A DNA stretch of 64,000 bases. It comes from ZC4RG30 sp046347045 (GTDB lineage Bacteria > Pseudomonadota > Gammaproteobacteria > Steroidobacterales > Steroidobacteraceae). The position numbers were made by a program, and so were the translations under genes. The stretch lies in the NCBI GenBank assembly GCA_046347045.1, contig JAXMGX010000002.1, positions 62,001 through 126,000 on the forward strand. Direction: 5' to 3'. Below, piece after piece: positions 1 through 9,168 of the stretch. Within the stretch, counting starts at the first letter, position 1. Each line of letters starts with the position of its first letter. A model generated the notes under the pieces. That model saw only the letters and a program-made list of their open reading frames with translations, was not told the DNA's origin and made no database searches.

Positions 1-70
1 CGGCGGCGTTGACCGCCACCCAGGGCATCGCGGCCAGGGCGATGCCCGTCAGCAGGCTCGTGCTTTTCAT
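1..70 (-). CDS. N-terminus of an exported protein (partial)
   Basis: Only the first 23 codons lie in the window; the gene runs off the left edge. They read MKSTSLLTGIALAAMPWVAV and onward: a short basic start followed by a hydrophobic stretch, which looks like a Sec signal peptide. Nothing can be said about the mature protein. It lies 68 bases downstream of the DUF4197 gene on the same strand, so it may be the next gene in that transcript. Confidence 0.5.
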   Translation of the reverse strand, partial: MKSTSLLTGIALAAMPWVAVNAA

Positions 71-138
71 CGGTGGATTGCAAACCCGCGCCACGGCAGT
101 GTCAACGGCCGGGCGCGGGCTTGCCGGCGCAGCCGTTA

Positions 139-819
139 TCACTTGCCGCCGAACACCTTGCGCAGCAGCGCATTGGCCTGGCCCAGCGGGTTCTTGCGGA
201 TGGCGGCCTCCTCGCGCGCCATGACCAGGAACAGCCCGTCCAGCGCCTTGCGCGTCACATAGCCGTCAAGGCTGGCGTCCTTCTGGTCGATCAGGCCCAG
301 CGCGCTCGCCCTGCCCGCCACATCGTTGTACTGCTTCGCAAGCTGCACGCTCTCGGTGGCCTTGCTGACAATGGGCAGGAAGCGCTGCGTGAGCTTGTCC
401 GACATGGCGCCGCGGAAATACTGCGTGGCCGCGTCCTGCGGTCCCTGCAGCAGCGCCACGGCATCCGACACGCTCATCTGCTTGATGGCATCCACGAACA
501 GCGCCTTGGCTTCGGGCACCGCCGCCTCGGCGGCGCGGTTCATCGCCAGCTGCAGTGCATCGGTCTGCTTGCCCATGCCCAGCTTGCGCAGTTTCCGGGC
601 TGCGTTGTCGAGCTTGCCCGGCAACGGAATGCGCACTTCCGGATTGCCCATGAAACCATCGGTCTTGCCCAGCACGCCCACCGCGGTATTCACGGCCTGG
701 CTCAGCGCCGCCTTCAGGCCATCGGCGGTTTCGGACTTCGAGGTGGCCGCTGCCGCATGCGCGGAGGCGATCCCCATGGCCAGCATCACGGCGGCGAGCA
801 TCATCGATTTCATCTTCAT
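139..819 (-). CDS. DUF4197 family exported protein
   Basis: The 226-residue protein starts with a signal peptide (MKMKSMMLAAVMLAMGIASA) and continues as a helical domain matching the DUF4197 family of Gram-negative bacteria; the function of that family is not known. The start at 819 is chosen because GGAG lies just upstream and the ATG overlaps the stop of the upstream hyi-like gene by four bases (ATGA), which indicates translational coupling. The conserved region with 'MGNPEVRIPLP' and the C-terminal 'YVTRKALDGLF' segment is typical of the family. It probably acts in the periplasm. Confidence 0.8.
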   Translation of the reverse strand: MKMKSMMLAAVMLAMGIASAHAAAATSKSETADGLKAALSQAVNTAVGVLGKTDGFMGNPEVRIPLPGKLDNAARKLRKLGMGKQTDALQLAMNRAAEAAVPEAKALFVDAIKQMSVSDAVALLQGPQDAATQYFRGAMSDKLTQRFLPIVSKATESVQLAKQYNDVAGRASALGLIDQKDASLDGYVTRKALDGLFLVMAREEAAIRKNPLGQANALLRKVFGGK

Positions 820-1610
820 GTTTCTGCTCCCTGAAGATATGGACGGGCCCAGTGCAGCCCATCGGCAGTGCCATTCGCGGGCAGGTACTCGCAGCCGATG
901 TGACCTTCGTAGCCCACGGCATCGATCTGCGCCAGCAGCCGGGGGAAGTTGATCTCGCCGGTGCCCGGTTCGTGGCGGCCCGGATTGTCGGCAATCTGGA
1001 TGTGTCCGATCCACGGCAGCAGCCGCTCGATGGAGCGCATCAGGTCGCCCTCCATGATCTGCATGTGATAGACGTCGTACTGCAGGCGGATGTTGTCGCG
1101 TTCGGCCGCCGCGATGCACTCCAGCGCCATGCGCGTGCCATCGAGCAGGTACCCCGGCACGTCCACGCGGGTGTTGATGGGTTCGATCATCACTTCAGCG
1201 TCCACCTGCGCCAGGCGATCGGCCGCGCGCACCAGGCTGCCGACGAAATGGTCGAGATGCCGCAGCCGGTCGGCGCCCGCGGGCAGCAGCCCCGCCATCA
1301 CATGCACGCGACGGCAACCGCCCGCCTCGATGTACCTCGCCACCGTCTCGAGGCCTTCGTCGAATTCACGCTCGCGGCCGGGCAGCGATGCGATGCCGCG
1401 CTCGCCATGTTCCGCGCGACCCGGCGGCGCATTGAACAGCACCCATTCGAGGTCATTGCCCTGCAGGCGCCGCGCGATTTCTTCCGGCGTCACGGCATAC
1501 GGAAACTGGCATTCCACGGCTCTGAAGCCGGCGGCGGCGGCGGCATCGATGCGCTCCAGGAAGGGCAGCTCCTGGAACATCGTCGAGATATTGGCGGCGA
1601 GGCGGATCAT
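816..1610 (-). CDS. hyi: Hydroxypyruvate isomerase-like TIM-barrel protein
   Basis: This 264-residue protein is of usual length for the Hyi/OtnI branch of the xylose-isomerase-like TIM barrels, which interconvert hydroxypyruvate and tartronate semialdehyde or related acids using a divalent metal. Visible family features are 'MFQELPFLERIDAAAAAGF' near the N-terminus, 'VMIEPIN' around residue 140 (metal-ligand Glu), 'LQYDVYHMQ' and 'GHIQIADNPGRHEPGTGEIN' with metal ligands, and 'GCEYLPANGT' at the end. No glyoxylate carboligase or tartronate semialdehyde reductase is nearby, so the true substrate is open. It is translationally coupled to the DUF4197 gene downstream and diverges from the PQQ dehydrogenase. 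Confidence 0.82.
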   Translation of the reverse strand: MIRLAANISTMFQELPFLERIDAAAAAGFRAVECQFPYAVTPEEIARRLQGNDLEWVLFNAPPGRAEHGERGIASLPGREREFDEGLETVARYIEAGGCRRVHVMAGLLPAGADRLRHLDHFVGSLVRAADRLAQVDAEVMIEPINTRVDVPGYLLDGTRMALECIAAAERDNIRLQYDVYHMQIMEGDLMRSIERLLPWIGHIQIADNPGRHEPGTGEINFPRLLAQIDAVGYEGHIGCEYLPANGTADGLHWARPYLQGAET

Positions 1611-1675
1611 GCCGCTTACGATACCTTGCCGGTTACCCTTCGGTGTACGCTTTGGGCTTGAATGGGGGAGTCCTT

Positions 1676-3808
1676 ATGAAGACCGCGACCGGCCTGGCCA
1701 TCGTATTGCTCGCCACTGCCCTGGCAGCCTGCAATGGCCGCAACGCATCCCAACCCGTCGCGGCCAGGCCCGCGCCCGCCGCCGTCGATGACGCACGCAT
1801 TGCGCGCGCCGACGCCGAGCCGCAGAACTGGCTGGTGCACGGTGGCAACCAGCAGGCGCATCGCTATTCCGGCCTCGACCAGATCAATCCCGGGAACATC
1901 AGCCGGCTGAAGCCCGCGTGGTTTCTGGAGTTCGACACCTATCGCGGCCAGGAGGCCACGCCCATCGTGGTCGATGGCGTCATCTACGTGACCACCGCCT
2001 GGAGCAAGGTGTATGCGGTGGATGCCAAGAGTGGCAAGGCGCTGTGGCAGTTCGACCCCAAGGTGCCGGGGCCGGCAGCGGCAAAGAACTGCTGCGACGT
2101 GGTCAGCCGCGGCGCGGCCGTGTACCACGGCAAGGTGTATGTCGGCACCTACGACGGCCGGCTGATCGCACTCGATGCGGCGAACGGCCAGCCCGTGTGG
2201 ACCGCACAGACGGTGGACCCCGACGCCATGTACACCATCAGCGGCGCGCCGCGGGTGGGCGCGGGCCTGGTGTTCATCGGCAATGGCGGCGGCGAATTCG
2301 GCGGCCGCGGCTATGTAAGCGCCTACGATGCCGACTCCGGCAAGCTGGCGTGGCGCTTCTACACCACGCCGGGCGATCCGGCGAAGGCCGACGGCGCCGC
2401 GTCCGATGACATCATGGCCAGCCTCGTGCAGCCCACCTGGTTCGGCCCCTACGACCCCGCGCGCGGCGGTGGCATGGTGTGGAACTCCATCGTCTACGAC
2501 CCGGACTTCGACCAGCTTTATCTGGCCACCGGCAACGGATTCCCCTGGCCGCGACTGTTCCGCTCCGCGGGCAAGGGCGACAATCTCTTCATCAGCTCGG
2601 TGGTCGCCGTGGATGCGAAGACCGGCAAGTACAAGTGGCATTACCAGGAATCGCCGGGCGAAAGCTGGGACCACGATTCCATCGCCGACATGATCCTCGC
2701 CGACCTCACCATCAATGGTGAGCCGCGCAAGGTGCTGATGCATACGCCCAAGAACGGGTTCTTCTACAACATCGACCGGCGCGACGGAAAGCTGATCTCC
2801 GCGGAGCCGTTCGTGCCCGGCGTCAACTGGGCCTTGCGCGTCGATGCCAAGACCGGACGTCCCGTGGTGGCGCCCGGCGCGTACTACACCGACAAGCCCG
2901 TGCGCCTCAGCCCCGGCGAAGGCGGCGGACATTCGTGGCAGCCCACGGCCTTCAGCCCGAAGACGGGCTACTTCTACCTGCAGGCCAACGCCAATGCCTC
3001 CACGCGCTACATCCCGCGCAAGGAATTCCACTACGTGAAGGGCATGGATTACCTGGGCCTGTACCACTTCGTGCAACACGGCCCGAACGAAGCGCCGCCG
3101 AAGCCCGATCCGAATGCGCCAAAGCCCGAGACCTATCTGCTGGCCTGGGACCCCGTGGCGCAGAAGGCCGCGTGGAAATCCCCCGGCGCCGGTGCCGGCG
3201 TGCTGGCCACTGCGGGCAACCTGGTGTTCCAGGGGCACAGCCGCGATGTGCACATGGGCAGCCTTTCCGCGCATCGCGCCGACACCGGCGAACAGGTGTG
3301 GTCGTTCGACACTCCCAACGCCGTCATCACCGGGCCGGTGAGTTATGCCGTGGATGGCGAACAGTACATCCTTGCCACCAGCGGCGCGGGTGGCGGCTCC
3401 ATCATCGCCTCGCCGCAGGTGCAGCGACAGCGCCAGATGGGGCGCCTGGTGGCCTTCAAGCTCGATGGCCAGGCCACGCTGCCGGCCGATCCCGCGCCCG
3501 CGGGCCCCGTCGTGCAGGTGAAGGAAACCTTCCCCGCTGCGGATGTCGAAAAGGGCAAGCAGCTCTGGGTGGAATTCTGCGCGCGCTGCCACGGCTTCGA
3601 GACGCGCGGCTCCGGCATCACGCCCGATCTGCGTCGATCGCAGGCGATTCTCGATCCGAAGTTGTGGAAGGCCATCGTCGAGGAAGGTTCTCTGGCCGGC
3701 AACGGCATGATCGCCTGGAAGCCCTTCCTGCCCGCAGGCGCAACGGAATTGATTCGCGCTTACGTCAACGACCAGACACGCCTCGCCGCGGCCGCCACGC
3801 CTCCGTAG
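1676..3808 (+). CDS. PQQ-dependent quinohemoprotein dehydrogenase, lipoprotein
   Basis: A 710-residue protein with an eight-bladed PQQ propeller followed by a cytochrome c domain, the layout of type II quinohemoprotein alcohol dehydrogenases. It begins with a lipoprotein signal ending LAAC at Cys19, so it is probably anchored to a membrane face in the periplasm. The vicinal Cys pair typical of PQQ alcohol dehydrogenases is at 139-140 (KNCCDVVSRG), a WDHD active-site motif at 331-334, and one heme c motif CARCH at 635-639 with a likely axial Met near 678. The ATG at 1676 is preferred over an upstream one because GGGGGAG precedes it and it begins the signal peptide. It should oxidise an alcohol or aldehyde and pass electrons to a cytochrome; the substrate cannot be read from sequence. 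Confidence 0.88.
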   Translation: MKTATGLAIVLLATALAACNGRNASQPVAARPAPAAVDDARIARADAEPQNWLVHGGNQQAHRYSGLDQINPGNISRLKPAWFLEFDTYRGQEATPIVVDGVIYVTTAWSKVYAVDAKSGKALWQFDPKVPGPAAAKNCCDVVSRGAAVYHGKVYVGTYDGRLIALDAANGQPVWTAQTVDPDAMYTISGAPRVGAGLVFIGNGGGEFGGRGYVSAYDADSGKLAWRFYTTPGDPAKADGAASDDIMASLVQPTWFGPYDPARGGGMVWNSIVYDPDFDQLYLATGNGFPWPRLFRSAGKGDNLFISSVVAVDAKTGKYKWHYQESPGESWDHDSIADMILADLTINGEPRKVLMHTPKNGFFYNIDRRDGKLISAEPFVPGVNWALRVDAKTGRPVVAPGAYYTDKPVRLSPGEGGGHSWQPTAFSPKTGYFYLQANANASTRYIPRKEFHYVKGMDYLGLYHFVQHGPNEAPPKPDPNAPKPETYLLAWDPVAQKAAWKSPGAGAGVLATAGNLVFQGHSRDVHMGSLSAHRADTGEQVWSFDTPNAVITGPVSYAVDGEQYILATSGAGGGSIIASPQVQRQRQMGRLVAFKLDGQATLPADPAPAGPVVQVKETFPAADVEKGKQLWVEFCARCHGFETRGSGITPDLRRSQAILDPKLWKAIVEEGSLAGNGMIAWKPFLPAGATELIRAYVNDQTRLAAAATPP

Positions 3809-3818
3809 AATTGCCCGC

Positions 3819-4745
3819 ATGAGCGAGGCAAGAGCGACGCAGGTGCTCGGATACCTGCACACGCTGCAGGACACTCTCTGCAGGACTTTCGGCGATGAAA
3901 TGGGCGGCACCTTCCTGCGGGACGCGTGGCAGCGCCCCGCAGCCGAAGGCAAGCTGCAGGGCGGCGGCATCACCGCCTGCCAGGAAGGCGGCGCCGCGAT
4001 GGAGCGCGCCGGCGTGGCGCTCTCCGATGTACGCGGCTCGCAGTTGCCGCCTTCGGCCACCGCGCGCAATCCGCACCTGGCGGGCCGCGAATTCCGCGCC
4101 ATGGGCGTGTCGGTGGTGATGCATCCGCGCAATCCGCATGCGCCCACCAGTCACATGAACGTGCGCTTCTTCTCCGCGGGCGACGTCTGGTGGTTCGGCG
4201 GCGGCTTCGATCTCACGCCGTTCATTCCCTATGAAGAAGACGTGGTGCTGTGGCATCGCGCCGCGCGCGAAGCCTGCCATGCGGTGTCGCCCGCCATCTA
4301 TCCCATCACCCGCCGGCACTGCGACGAATACTTCTTCCTGAAGCACCGTGGCGAAGCGCGCGGCGTGGGCGGCATCTTCTATGACGACGTCAACGAACAA
4401 TCCCCCGGCATGCCGCTGACCTGGGAACAGGGATTCGCACTGATGCAGCGCGTGGGCAACGCCTACCATGATGCCTACAGGCAGGTGATGAACCGCCGCC
4501 GCGACACGCCGTACTCGCCGCGCGAGCGCAAGTACCAGCTTTACCGCCGCGGCCGGTACGTGGAGTTCAACCTGGTATTCGACCGCGGCACGCTGTTTGG
4601 ATTGCAGTCGGGCGGGCGCACCGAGGCCATCCTGGTGTCGATGCCGCCCGAGGCGCACTGGTCGTACAAGAGCCCGGATGCCGAGATGGACGCGAAGCTC
4701 CTGCCCTATCTGACCTCGTTGCGCGGCAAGGAGTGGCTGACCTGA
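3819..4745 (+). CDS. hemF: Oxygen-dependent coproporphyrinogen III oxidase
   Basis: HemF converts coproporphyrinogen III to protoporphyrinogen IX with O2 in heme synthesis, acting as a cytoplasmic dimer. The 308-residue length fits the family (about 300). Conserved blocks seen are HPRNPHAPTSHMNVR (102-116), WWFGGGFDLTPF (124-135), GVGGIFYDD (182-190) and 'GRYVEFNLVFDRGT' plus 'SMPPEAHWSYK' near the C-terminus. It starts ten bases after the PQQ/cytochrome c dehydrogenase on the same strand, a sensible partner since that enzyme needs heme. Its end abuts the convergent carotenoid oxygenase gene with no spacer. Confidence 0.97.
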   Translation: MSEARATQVLGYLHTLQDTLCRTFGDEMGGTFLRDAWQRPAAEGKLQGGGITACQEGGAAMERAGVALSDVRGSQLPPSATARNPHLAGREFRAMGVSVVMHPRNPHAPTSHMNVRFFSAGDVWWFGGGFDLTPFIPYEEDVVLWHRAAREACHAVSPAIYPITRRHCDEYFFLKHRGEARGVGGIFYDDVNEQSPGMPLTWEQGFALMQRVGNAYHDAYRQVMNRRRDTPYSPRERKYQLYRRGRYVEFNLVFDRGTLFGLQSGGRTEAILVSMPPEAHWSYKSPDAEMDAKLLPYLTSLRGKEWLT

Positions 4746-6221
4746 CTAGGTCAGCGGCAGCTCCTTGGCACTGGCCCACACGCCATGCACCTGCGGGCTG
4801 ATGCGGAACGGCAGGATCACCCGGGCGATGTCGCCCTCGCCCATCCGCTCGGCGTCGACGATGACCAACTCCGAGCGCAGGTCGCGGTAGTTGTTGCACA
4901 CGCCCACCAGGTAACCATCGCCCTCGCGCCCTGAAGCACGCGGCACGAAGCTCACCTCCTGCAGCGCATGCGCGGGGCCGGCAAAGTAGCGGTCCACCTG
5001 ACCGCTCTTCACGTCGAAGCGCAGATAGCTGTTGGTGGGCTTGCCGAAGTTCGCGGGCGCCGCATGCTCGCGATCCACCGGCCGGCTGTCGTCGCCGAAC
5101 ATCGTGTACAGATAGCGCGACTCCAGCGTGACCACGCGCGGATCGACCTTGCCCAGGTCGCCCACCTGCGTGGGCCAGAGGATTTCCTCCTGCCAGGTGT
5201 CGCCGGGCTTGTCGAGATCGAGCGTGATCTTGCGGATGAAGGCCTTGGCCTTGGCGGGATTCCACGGCGAACCGTCCACCGGCGGGAAGAACGGGAAGAA
5301 ATTCGAATCGAAGAACGGCGCGTACAGGATGACCTTGTTGCCTTCCGAGTGCGCGTTGAACACATGCATCATGCAGCGCTCGGGGCCCTTGAACCAGCGC
5401 ATTTCCCTGGCCGTGCCGCCGCGCGGAATCACGCCGATGATGCTGGGCTTGGTCTGGTCCCAGCCCCAGTGGATCTTGCCCTGCTTCAGCCGCTCGGGGC
5501 TGGTGACGTAGCCGCCGAAGGGAATCACCACATGCCGGTGCGTCAGCGCCATGTCGTGGATCACGCTGACATAGGGCACCTTCACGGTGACGCTGTCGGT
5601 GATCTTGCCGTTCGGCGCAACGGTTGCAATGTACAGATCGTCGCTGGCAAGCCCCGTGGCCTCGTAGCCGTAGGCCACCATCTCGCCGCTCATGGGATCG
5701 AGCTTGGGATGCGCGCTGAAGGTTTCGCTCTTCCAGGCGCCATTGGCATTCCACTGCTTGCGCGTGGCCAGCGTGTTGGGATCGAGCTCGTAGGGCAGCC
5801 CGTCCTCCTTCATGGAATACAGCTTGCCGCCGAACACCAGCGGCGCGGTGTTCGACACCGTGCGGCGGTTCGGATGCTTCGGATCGCTGACCGAGGGATC
5901 GTCGGTGTAGGGATTGCGGTAGTAGCCGTAGAGCTGCCGGCCGGCCTTCAGGTTGTGCTCGAAGCGCTCGGTGCGGATCCAGCGCCCCGTGTACCGGACG
6001 CGGCCGTTCTTGATGCGGAACATGCTGGCATAGCCATCGGCATTCAGGATGGCATCGTCGGGGTGCGTGGGCGGCAGGAACCACTCGGCGCCCACGCGAT
6101 AGAACGCGCCATCGATGTCCTTCGGGATGGTGCCCACCACCTCGCAGTCGAGGATGTCCGCCTCGAAGCGGATCGGCGCGCCGAAACCACGTCCGCTCAA
6201 TGCCGAAGAATAGTCCGCCAT
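4746..6221 (-). CDS. Carotenoid/lignostilbene cleavage oxygenase family protein
   Basis: A 491-residue seven-bladed-propeller iron(II) dioxygenase of the carotenoid cleavage (RPE65/CCD) family. The four iron-binding histidines are visible at H171 (FSAHPKLD), H222 (VIHDMALT), H286 (MMHVFNAH) and H479 (QVHGVW). Segments such as 'YRNPYTDDPSV', 'KLYSMKEDG' and 'NFFPFFPPVDGSPWNP' resemble bacterial lignostilbene and stilbenoid dioxygenases more than retinal-forming enzymes, by my recollection of that family. The likely reaction is O2-dependent cleavage of a C=C bond in a stilbene, phenylpropanoid or apocarotenoid. It lies 18 bases downstream of the SDR on the same strand, so the two are probably co-transcribed. 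Confidence 0.87.
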   Translation of the reverse strand: MADYSSALSGRGFGAPIRFEADILDCEVVGTIPKDIDGAFYRVGAEWFLPPTHPDDAILNADGYASMFRIKNGRVRYTGRWIRTERFEHNLKAGRQLYGYYRNPYTDDPSVSDPKHPNRRTVSNTAPLVFGGKLYSMKEDGLPYELDPNTLATRKQWNANGAWKSETFSAHPKLDPMSGEMVAYGYEATGLASDDLYIATVAPNGKITDSVTVKVPYVSVIHDMALTHRHVVIPFGGYVTSPERLKQGKIHWGWDQTKPSIIGVIPRGGTAREMRWFKGPERCMMHVFNAHSEGNKVILYAPFFDSNFFPFFPPVDGSPWNPAKAKAFIRKITLDLDKPGDTWQEEILWPTQVGDLGKVDPRVVTLESRYLYTMFGDDSRPVDREHAAPANFGKPTNSYLRFDVKSGQVDRYFAGPAHALQEVSFVPRASGREGDGYLVGVCNNYRDLRSELVIVDAERMGEGDIARVILPFRISPQVHGVWASAKELPLT

Positions 6222-6239
6222 AGATCCTCCGCTCGTTCC

Positions 6240-6983
6240 TTAACCGCGGCCCACGAAGGGCATCGTCGTCGCCATCACCGTCATCCTGAGCACGTTCGCC
6301 TCCAGCGGCAGGCCGGCCATGTACAGCACGGCATCGGCCACATGCTTCAGGTCGAAGGTGGGCTCCGGTTTGATGGAAAAATCCGCCTGCAACGTGCCGC
6401 TGGACATGGGGATGCCCAGGTTGGTGAGCACGTTGCCGATGTCGATCTGCCCGCAGGCAATGTTGTAGCGCCGTCCTTCCAGCGACAGCGACTTGGTCAG
6501 CCCGGTCACGGCATGCTTCGAGGCGGTATAGGCGGCAAGATTCGGCCGCGGCGTCTCCGCGGCGATGGAACCGTTGTTGATGATGCGACCGCCCTGCGGC
6601 GTCTGCGCCTTCATCGCGCGGAAGGCCGCCTGCGCGCACAGGAACGAGCCCGTGAGGTTGGTGTCGATGACCTTGCGCCAGACTTCCAGCGGCAGGTCTT
6701 CGGTGGGCGTGGGCGGCGCCGTGGCGCCGGCATTGTTGAACAGCACATCCAGCCGGCCGAAGCGCGCCACAGTGCGGGCCACCATGTCGCTGACGGCCGC
6801 GGCGTCGGTGACATCGACCGACAGCGGCAGCATCTCGCCCTTGCTCGCCGCGGCGGTCTCCTCGAGTTGCGGCAGCCGGCGTCCGGCGACGGTGACGCGA
6901 TAGCCATTGTCCGCCAGCGCAATGGCCACGGCCCGGCCGATGCCGGAACCACCGCCTGTGACCAGTGCAACCTTCGACCCCAT
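6240..6983 (-). CDS. Short-chain dehydrogenase/reductase
   Basis: A 247-residue classical SDR: Rossmann motif TGGGSGIG (9-16), NNAG (83-86), and catalytic Ser139, Tyr152 and Lys156 (YTASK). It should interconvert a hydroxyl and carbonyl with NAD(P)(H). The ATG at 6983 is chosen because the glycine motif follows directly, as usual in this family; the open frame extends far upstream but only as an antisense reading of the second PQQ dehydrogenase. It is first in a probable two-gene operon with the carotenoid oxygenase, so it may process the aldehyde product of the cleavage or the alcohol precursor; that link is inference. Confidence 0.88.
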   Translation of the reverse strand: MGSKVALVTGGGSGIGRAVAIALADNGYRVTVAGRRLPQLEETAAASKGEMLPLSVDVTDAAAVSDMVARTVARFGRLDVLFNNAGATAPPTPTEDLPLEVWRKVIDTNLTGSFLCAQAAFRAMKAQTPQGGRIINNGSIAAETPRPNLAAYTASKHAVTGLTKSLSLEGRRYNIACGQIDIGNVLTNLGIPMSSGTLQADFSIKPEPTFDLKHVADAVLYMAGLPLEANVLRMTVMATTMPFVGRG

Positions 6984-7097
6984 GCCTGCCCTCGTGGAAT
7001 TGCCCGTTTGACTGTATGCAAGCCTACCGCAATCCGCGCCTGCCTGCGGCCGCCGGCAGCGGCGTAAGATGGCGCAAACACGCGGGGGAAATGATTC

Positions 7098-9158
7098 ATG
7101 AGTGCAGTCAGACAGTGGCGCCTGGCATGGGCCATGTATGCCTTGCTGGGCCTGCAGGCAGCCCATGCCCAGACGAGGCCCGCGCCTGCCTTCACGGCGG
7201 CCGATCTCTCCGCGGCGCCCACGACGGACTGGATCACCAATGGCGGCACGCTCGCCAACCAGCGCTTTTCGCCACTGACGGAGATCAACCGCGGCAACGT
7301 GGGCCGGCTGAAGGCCACATGGCGCACGCACCTGGCCTCGGGTGGCGGCGCGCAGCACTCCGGCCAGGGCCAGCCCATCGTGTACCAAGGGGTGATCTAC
7401 ATCACCACCGGGGCCAGCGACGTGCTGGCCGTATCGGTGGAGAAGGGCAACATCCTCTGGCGGTACGAGGCGAAGCTCGATGCGGATCGCGTGCACACCT
7501 GTTGCGGCTGGGTGAACCGTGGCGTGGCGTTGGGCGATGGCATGGTGTTCGTCGGCCGGCTCGATGCACAGCTCGTGGCGCTGGACCAGCGCACGGGCAA
7601 GCCGGTGTGGACCGTGCAGGCCGAGGATCCGCTGCAGGGTTACAGCATCGTCAGCGCGCCGCTGTACTACGACGGACTGGTGATCACCGGCTTCGGCGGT
7701 GGCGAACACGCCACGCGCGGCCGCATCAAGGCATTCGACGCGAAGACCGGCAAGCTGGTGTGGACCTTCTACACCATTCCCGGCCCGGGGGAATTCGGCC
7801 ACGACACCTGGCCTTCGGACAACGAAGCCTGGAAATACGGCGGCGCGCCCATCTGGAACACGCCGGCCGTCGATCCCGCGCTGGGCCTGCTCTACTTCTC
7901 CACCGGCAATGCGGGGCCTGATTTCAACGGCTCGGGCCGCAAGGGTGACAACCTCTTCACCGTGTCGATCGTGGCGCTGGAAGTGAAAACGGGCCGGTAC
8001 CGCTGGCACTTCCAGCAGGTGCACCACGACATCTGGGACTACGATTCGCCCAATCCGGTGATCCTGTTCGACGCGCCCTACCAGGGCGTGATGCGCAAGG
8101 GCATTGCCGAAGTCTCGAAGACGGGCTGGGTGTACGTGCTCGACCGCGAGACCGGCAAGCCGCTCACGCCCATCGAGGAGCGCCCGGTGCTGCAGGAGCC
8201 GCGGCAGCACACCGCCGCCACGCAGCCCTACGTGATCGGCGATCCAGTGGTGCCGCAGGAAATCGACATCCCTCCGGAAGGATTCGAGCCGGTGAACCAC
8301 GGCCGGATCTTCACGCCGTACTGGGACAAGGTGGTGCTGTACAAGCCGCAGATGGGCGCCAACTGGCCGCCGAGCTCGTACGATCCGGCCACGCATCGCA
8401 TGTTCATCTGCGGCATCGACCACGTGGCCTCTTCGGTCAGCGACCAGCAGCCTTTCACGGTGCCCACCGAACACACCGCGCGCCTGGGCGGTGGCGGCGC
8501 CAATCCCAACGTGGCGCGGCGTGGCACCTTCACTGCGACGGACCTGATTACCAATCGCATCGTGTGGACGCAGCAGTGGCCCAGCAGCTGCTTCAACGGC
8601 ACGCTGGCCACCGCCGGCAAGCTGGTGTTCGTCGGCCGCTCCGATGGGCGCTTCACGGCGCTCGATGCCGACACCGGCAACCGGCTGTGGCAGTTCCAGA
8701 CGGACGCTGGCGTCGCGGCCTCGGCCAGCAGCTTCGAGTACAAGGGGCATCAGTACGTGGTGGTGCTGTCGGCGGGTACGCAGTATGGCGGCGGCAAGAA
8801 GGGCGACAGCCTGTGGCTGTTCTCGCTGGATGGCACCCTCGAATCGCTGCCTGCGGACGCACAGCAGGCCGGCGCGCCCGCGCCCCACTTCGCCCTGCCC
8901 GCAGGACCTGCGAACCTGGCGAAGGGTGCAACCGCATACCGGCAGTTCTGCGTGGCCTGCCATGGCGAACAGGGCACGGGCGGCCAGGGCGGCGGCGCAT
9001 CGCTGGCCGTGGCGGCGCGCGACATGCAGACGCTGGCCGACACGGCCGCTGCGGGCCGCAATGCCATGCCATCGTTCCGCCTGATGCTCACTGCCGAACA
9101 GCTTCGCGACGTGGCAGGTTATATTTCAACCGAGCTGCTTCCGGCCCATCCGCAATAA
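7098..9158 (+). CDS. PQQ-dependent quinohemoprotein dehydrogenase, periplasmic
   Basis: A 686-residue protein with signal peptide (cleavage probably after AAHA at 21-24), PQQ propeller and C-terminal cytochrome c domain. It carries the vicinal Cys pair at 135-136 (HTCCGWVNRG), WDYD at 313-316 and heme motif CVACH at 618-622, with a probable axial Met in MPSF near 657. It differs from the one at 1676 by a Sec rather than lipoprotein signal and by diverged propeller sequence, so it is a paralog with probably different substrate range. It is divergent from the SDR/carotenoid oxygenase pair and is followed ten bases later by a stress-protein gene. No PQQ biosynthesis genes are in the window. Confidence 0.88.
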   Translation: MSAVRQWRLAWAMYALLGLQAAHAQTRPAPAFTAADLSAAPTTDWITNGGTLANQRFSPLTEINRGNVGRLKATWRTHLASGGGAQHSGQGQPIVYQGVIYITTGASDVLAVSVEKGNILWRYEAKLDADRVHTCCGWVNRGVALGDGMVFVGRLDAQLVALDQRTGKPVWTVQAEDPLQGYSIVSAPLYYDGLVITGFGGGEHATRGRIKAFDAKTGKLVWTFYTIPGPGEFGHDTWPSDNEAWKYGGAPIWNTPAVDPALGLLYFSTGNAGPDFNGSGRKGDNLFTVSIVALEVKTGRYRWHFQQVHHDIWDYDSPNPVILFDAPYQGVMRKGIAEVSKTGWVYVLDRETGKPLTPIEERPVLQEPRQHTAATQPYVIGDPVVPQEIDIPPEGFEPVNHGRIFTPYWDKVVLYKPQMGANWPPSSYDPATHRMFICGIDHVASSVSDQQPFTVPTEHTARLGGGGANPNVARRGTFTATDLITNRIVWTQQWPSSCFNGTLATAGKLVFVGRSDGRFTALDADTGNRLWQFQTDAGVAASASSFEYKGHQYVVVLSAGTQYGGGKKGDSLWLFSLDGTLESLPADAQQAGAPAPHFALPAGPANLAKGATAYRQFCVACHGEQGTGGQGGGASLAVAARDMQTLADTAAAGRNAMPSFRLMLTAEQLRDVAGYISTELLPAHPQ

Positions 9159-9168
9159 CGGTGATCCC

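Noticed and set aside
1616..4147. 843-codon minus-strand open frame opposite the PQQ dehydrogenase and hemF
   Set aside because: It is an antisense frame kept open by high GC third-position bias; its translation is rich in Arg, His and Gly without any family signature, while the plus strand encodes clear enzymes.
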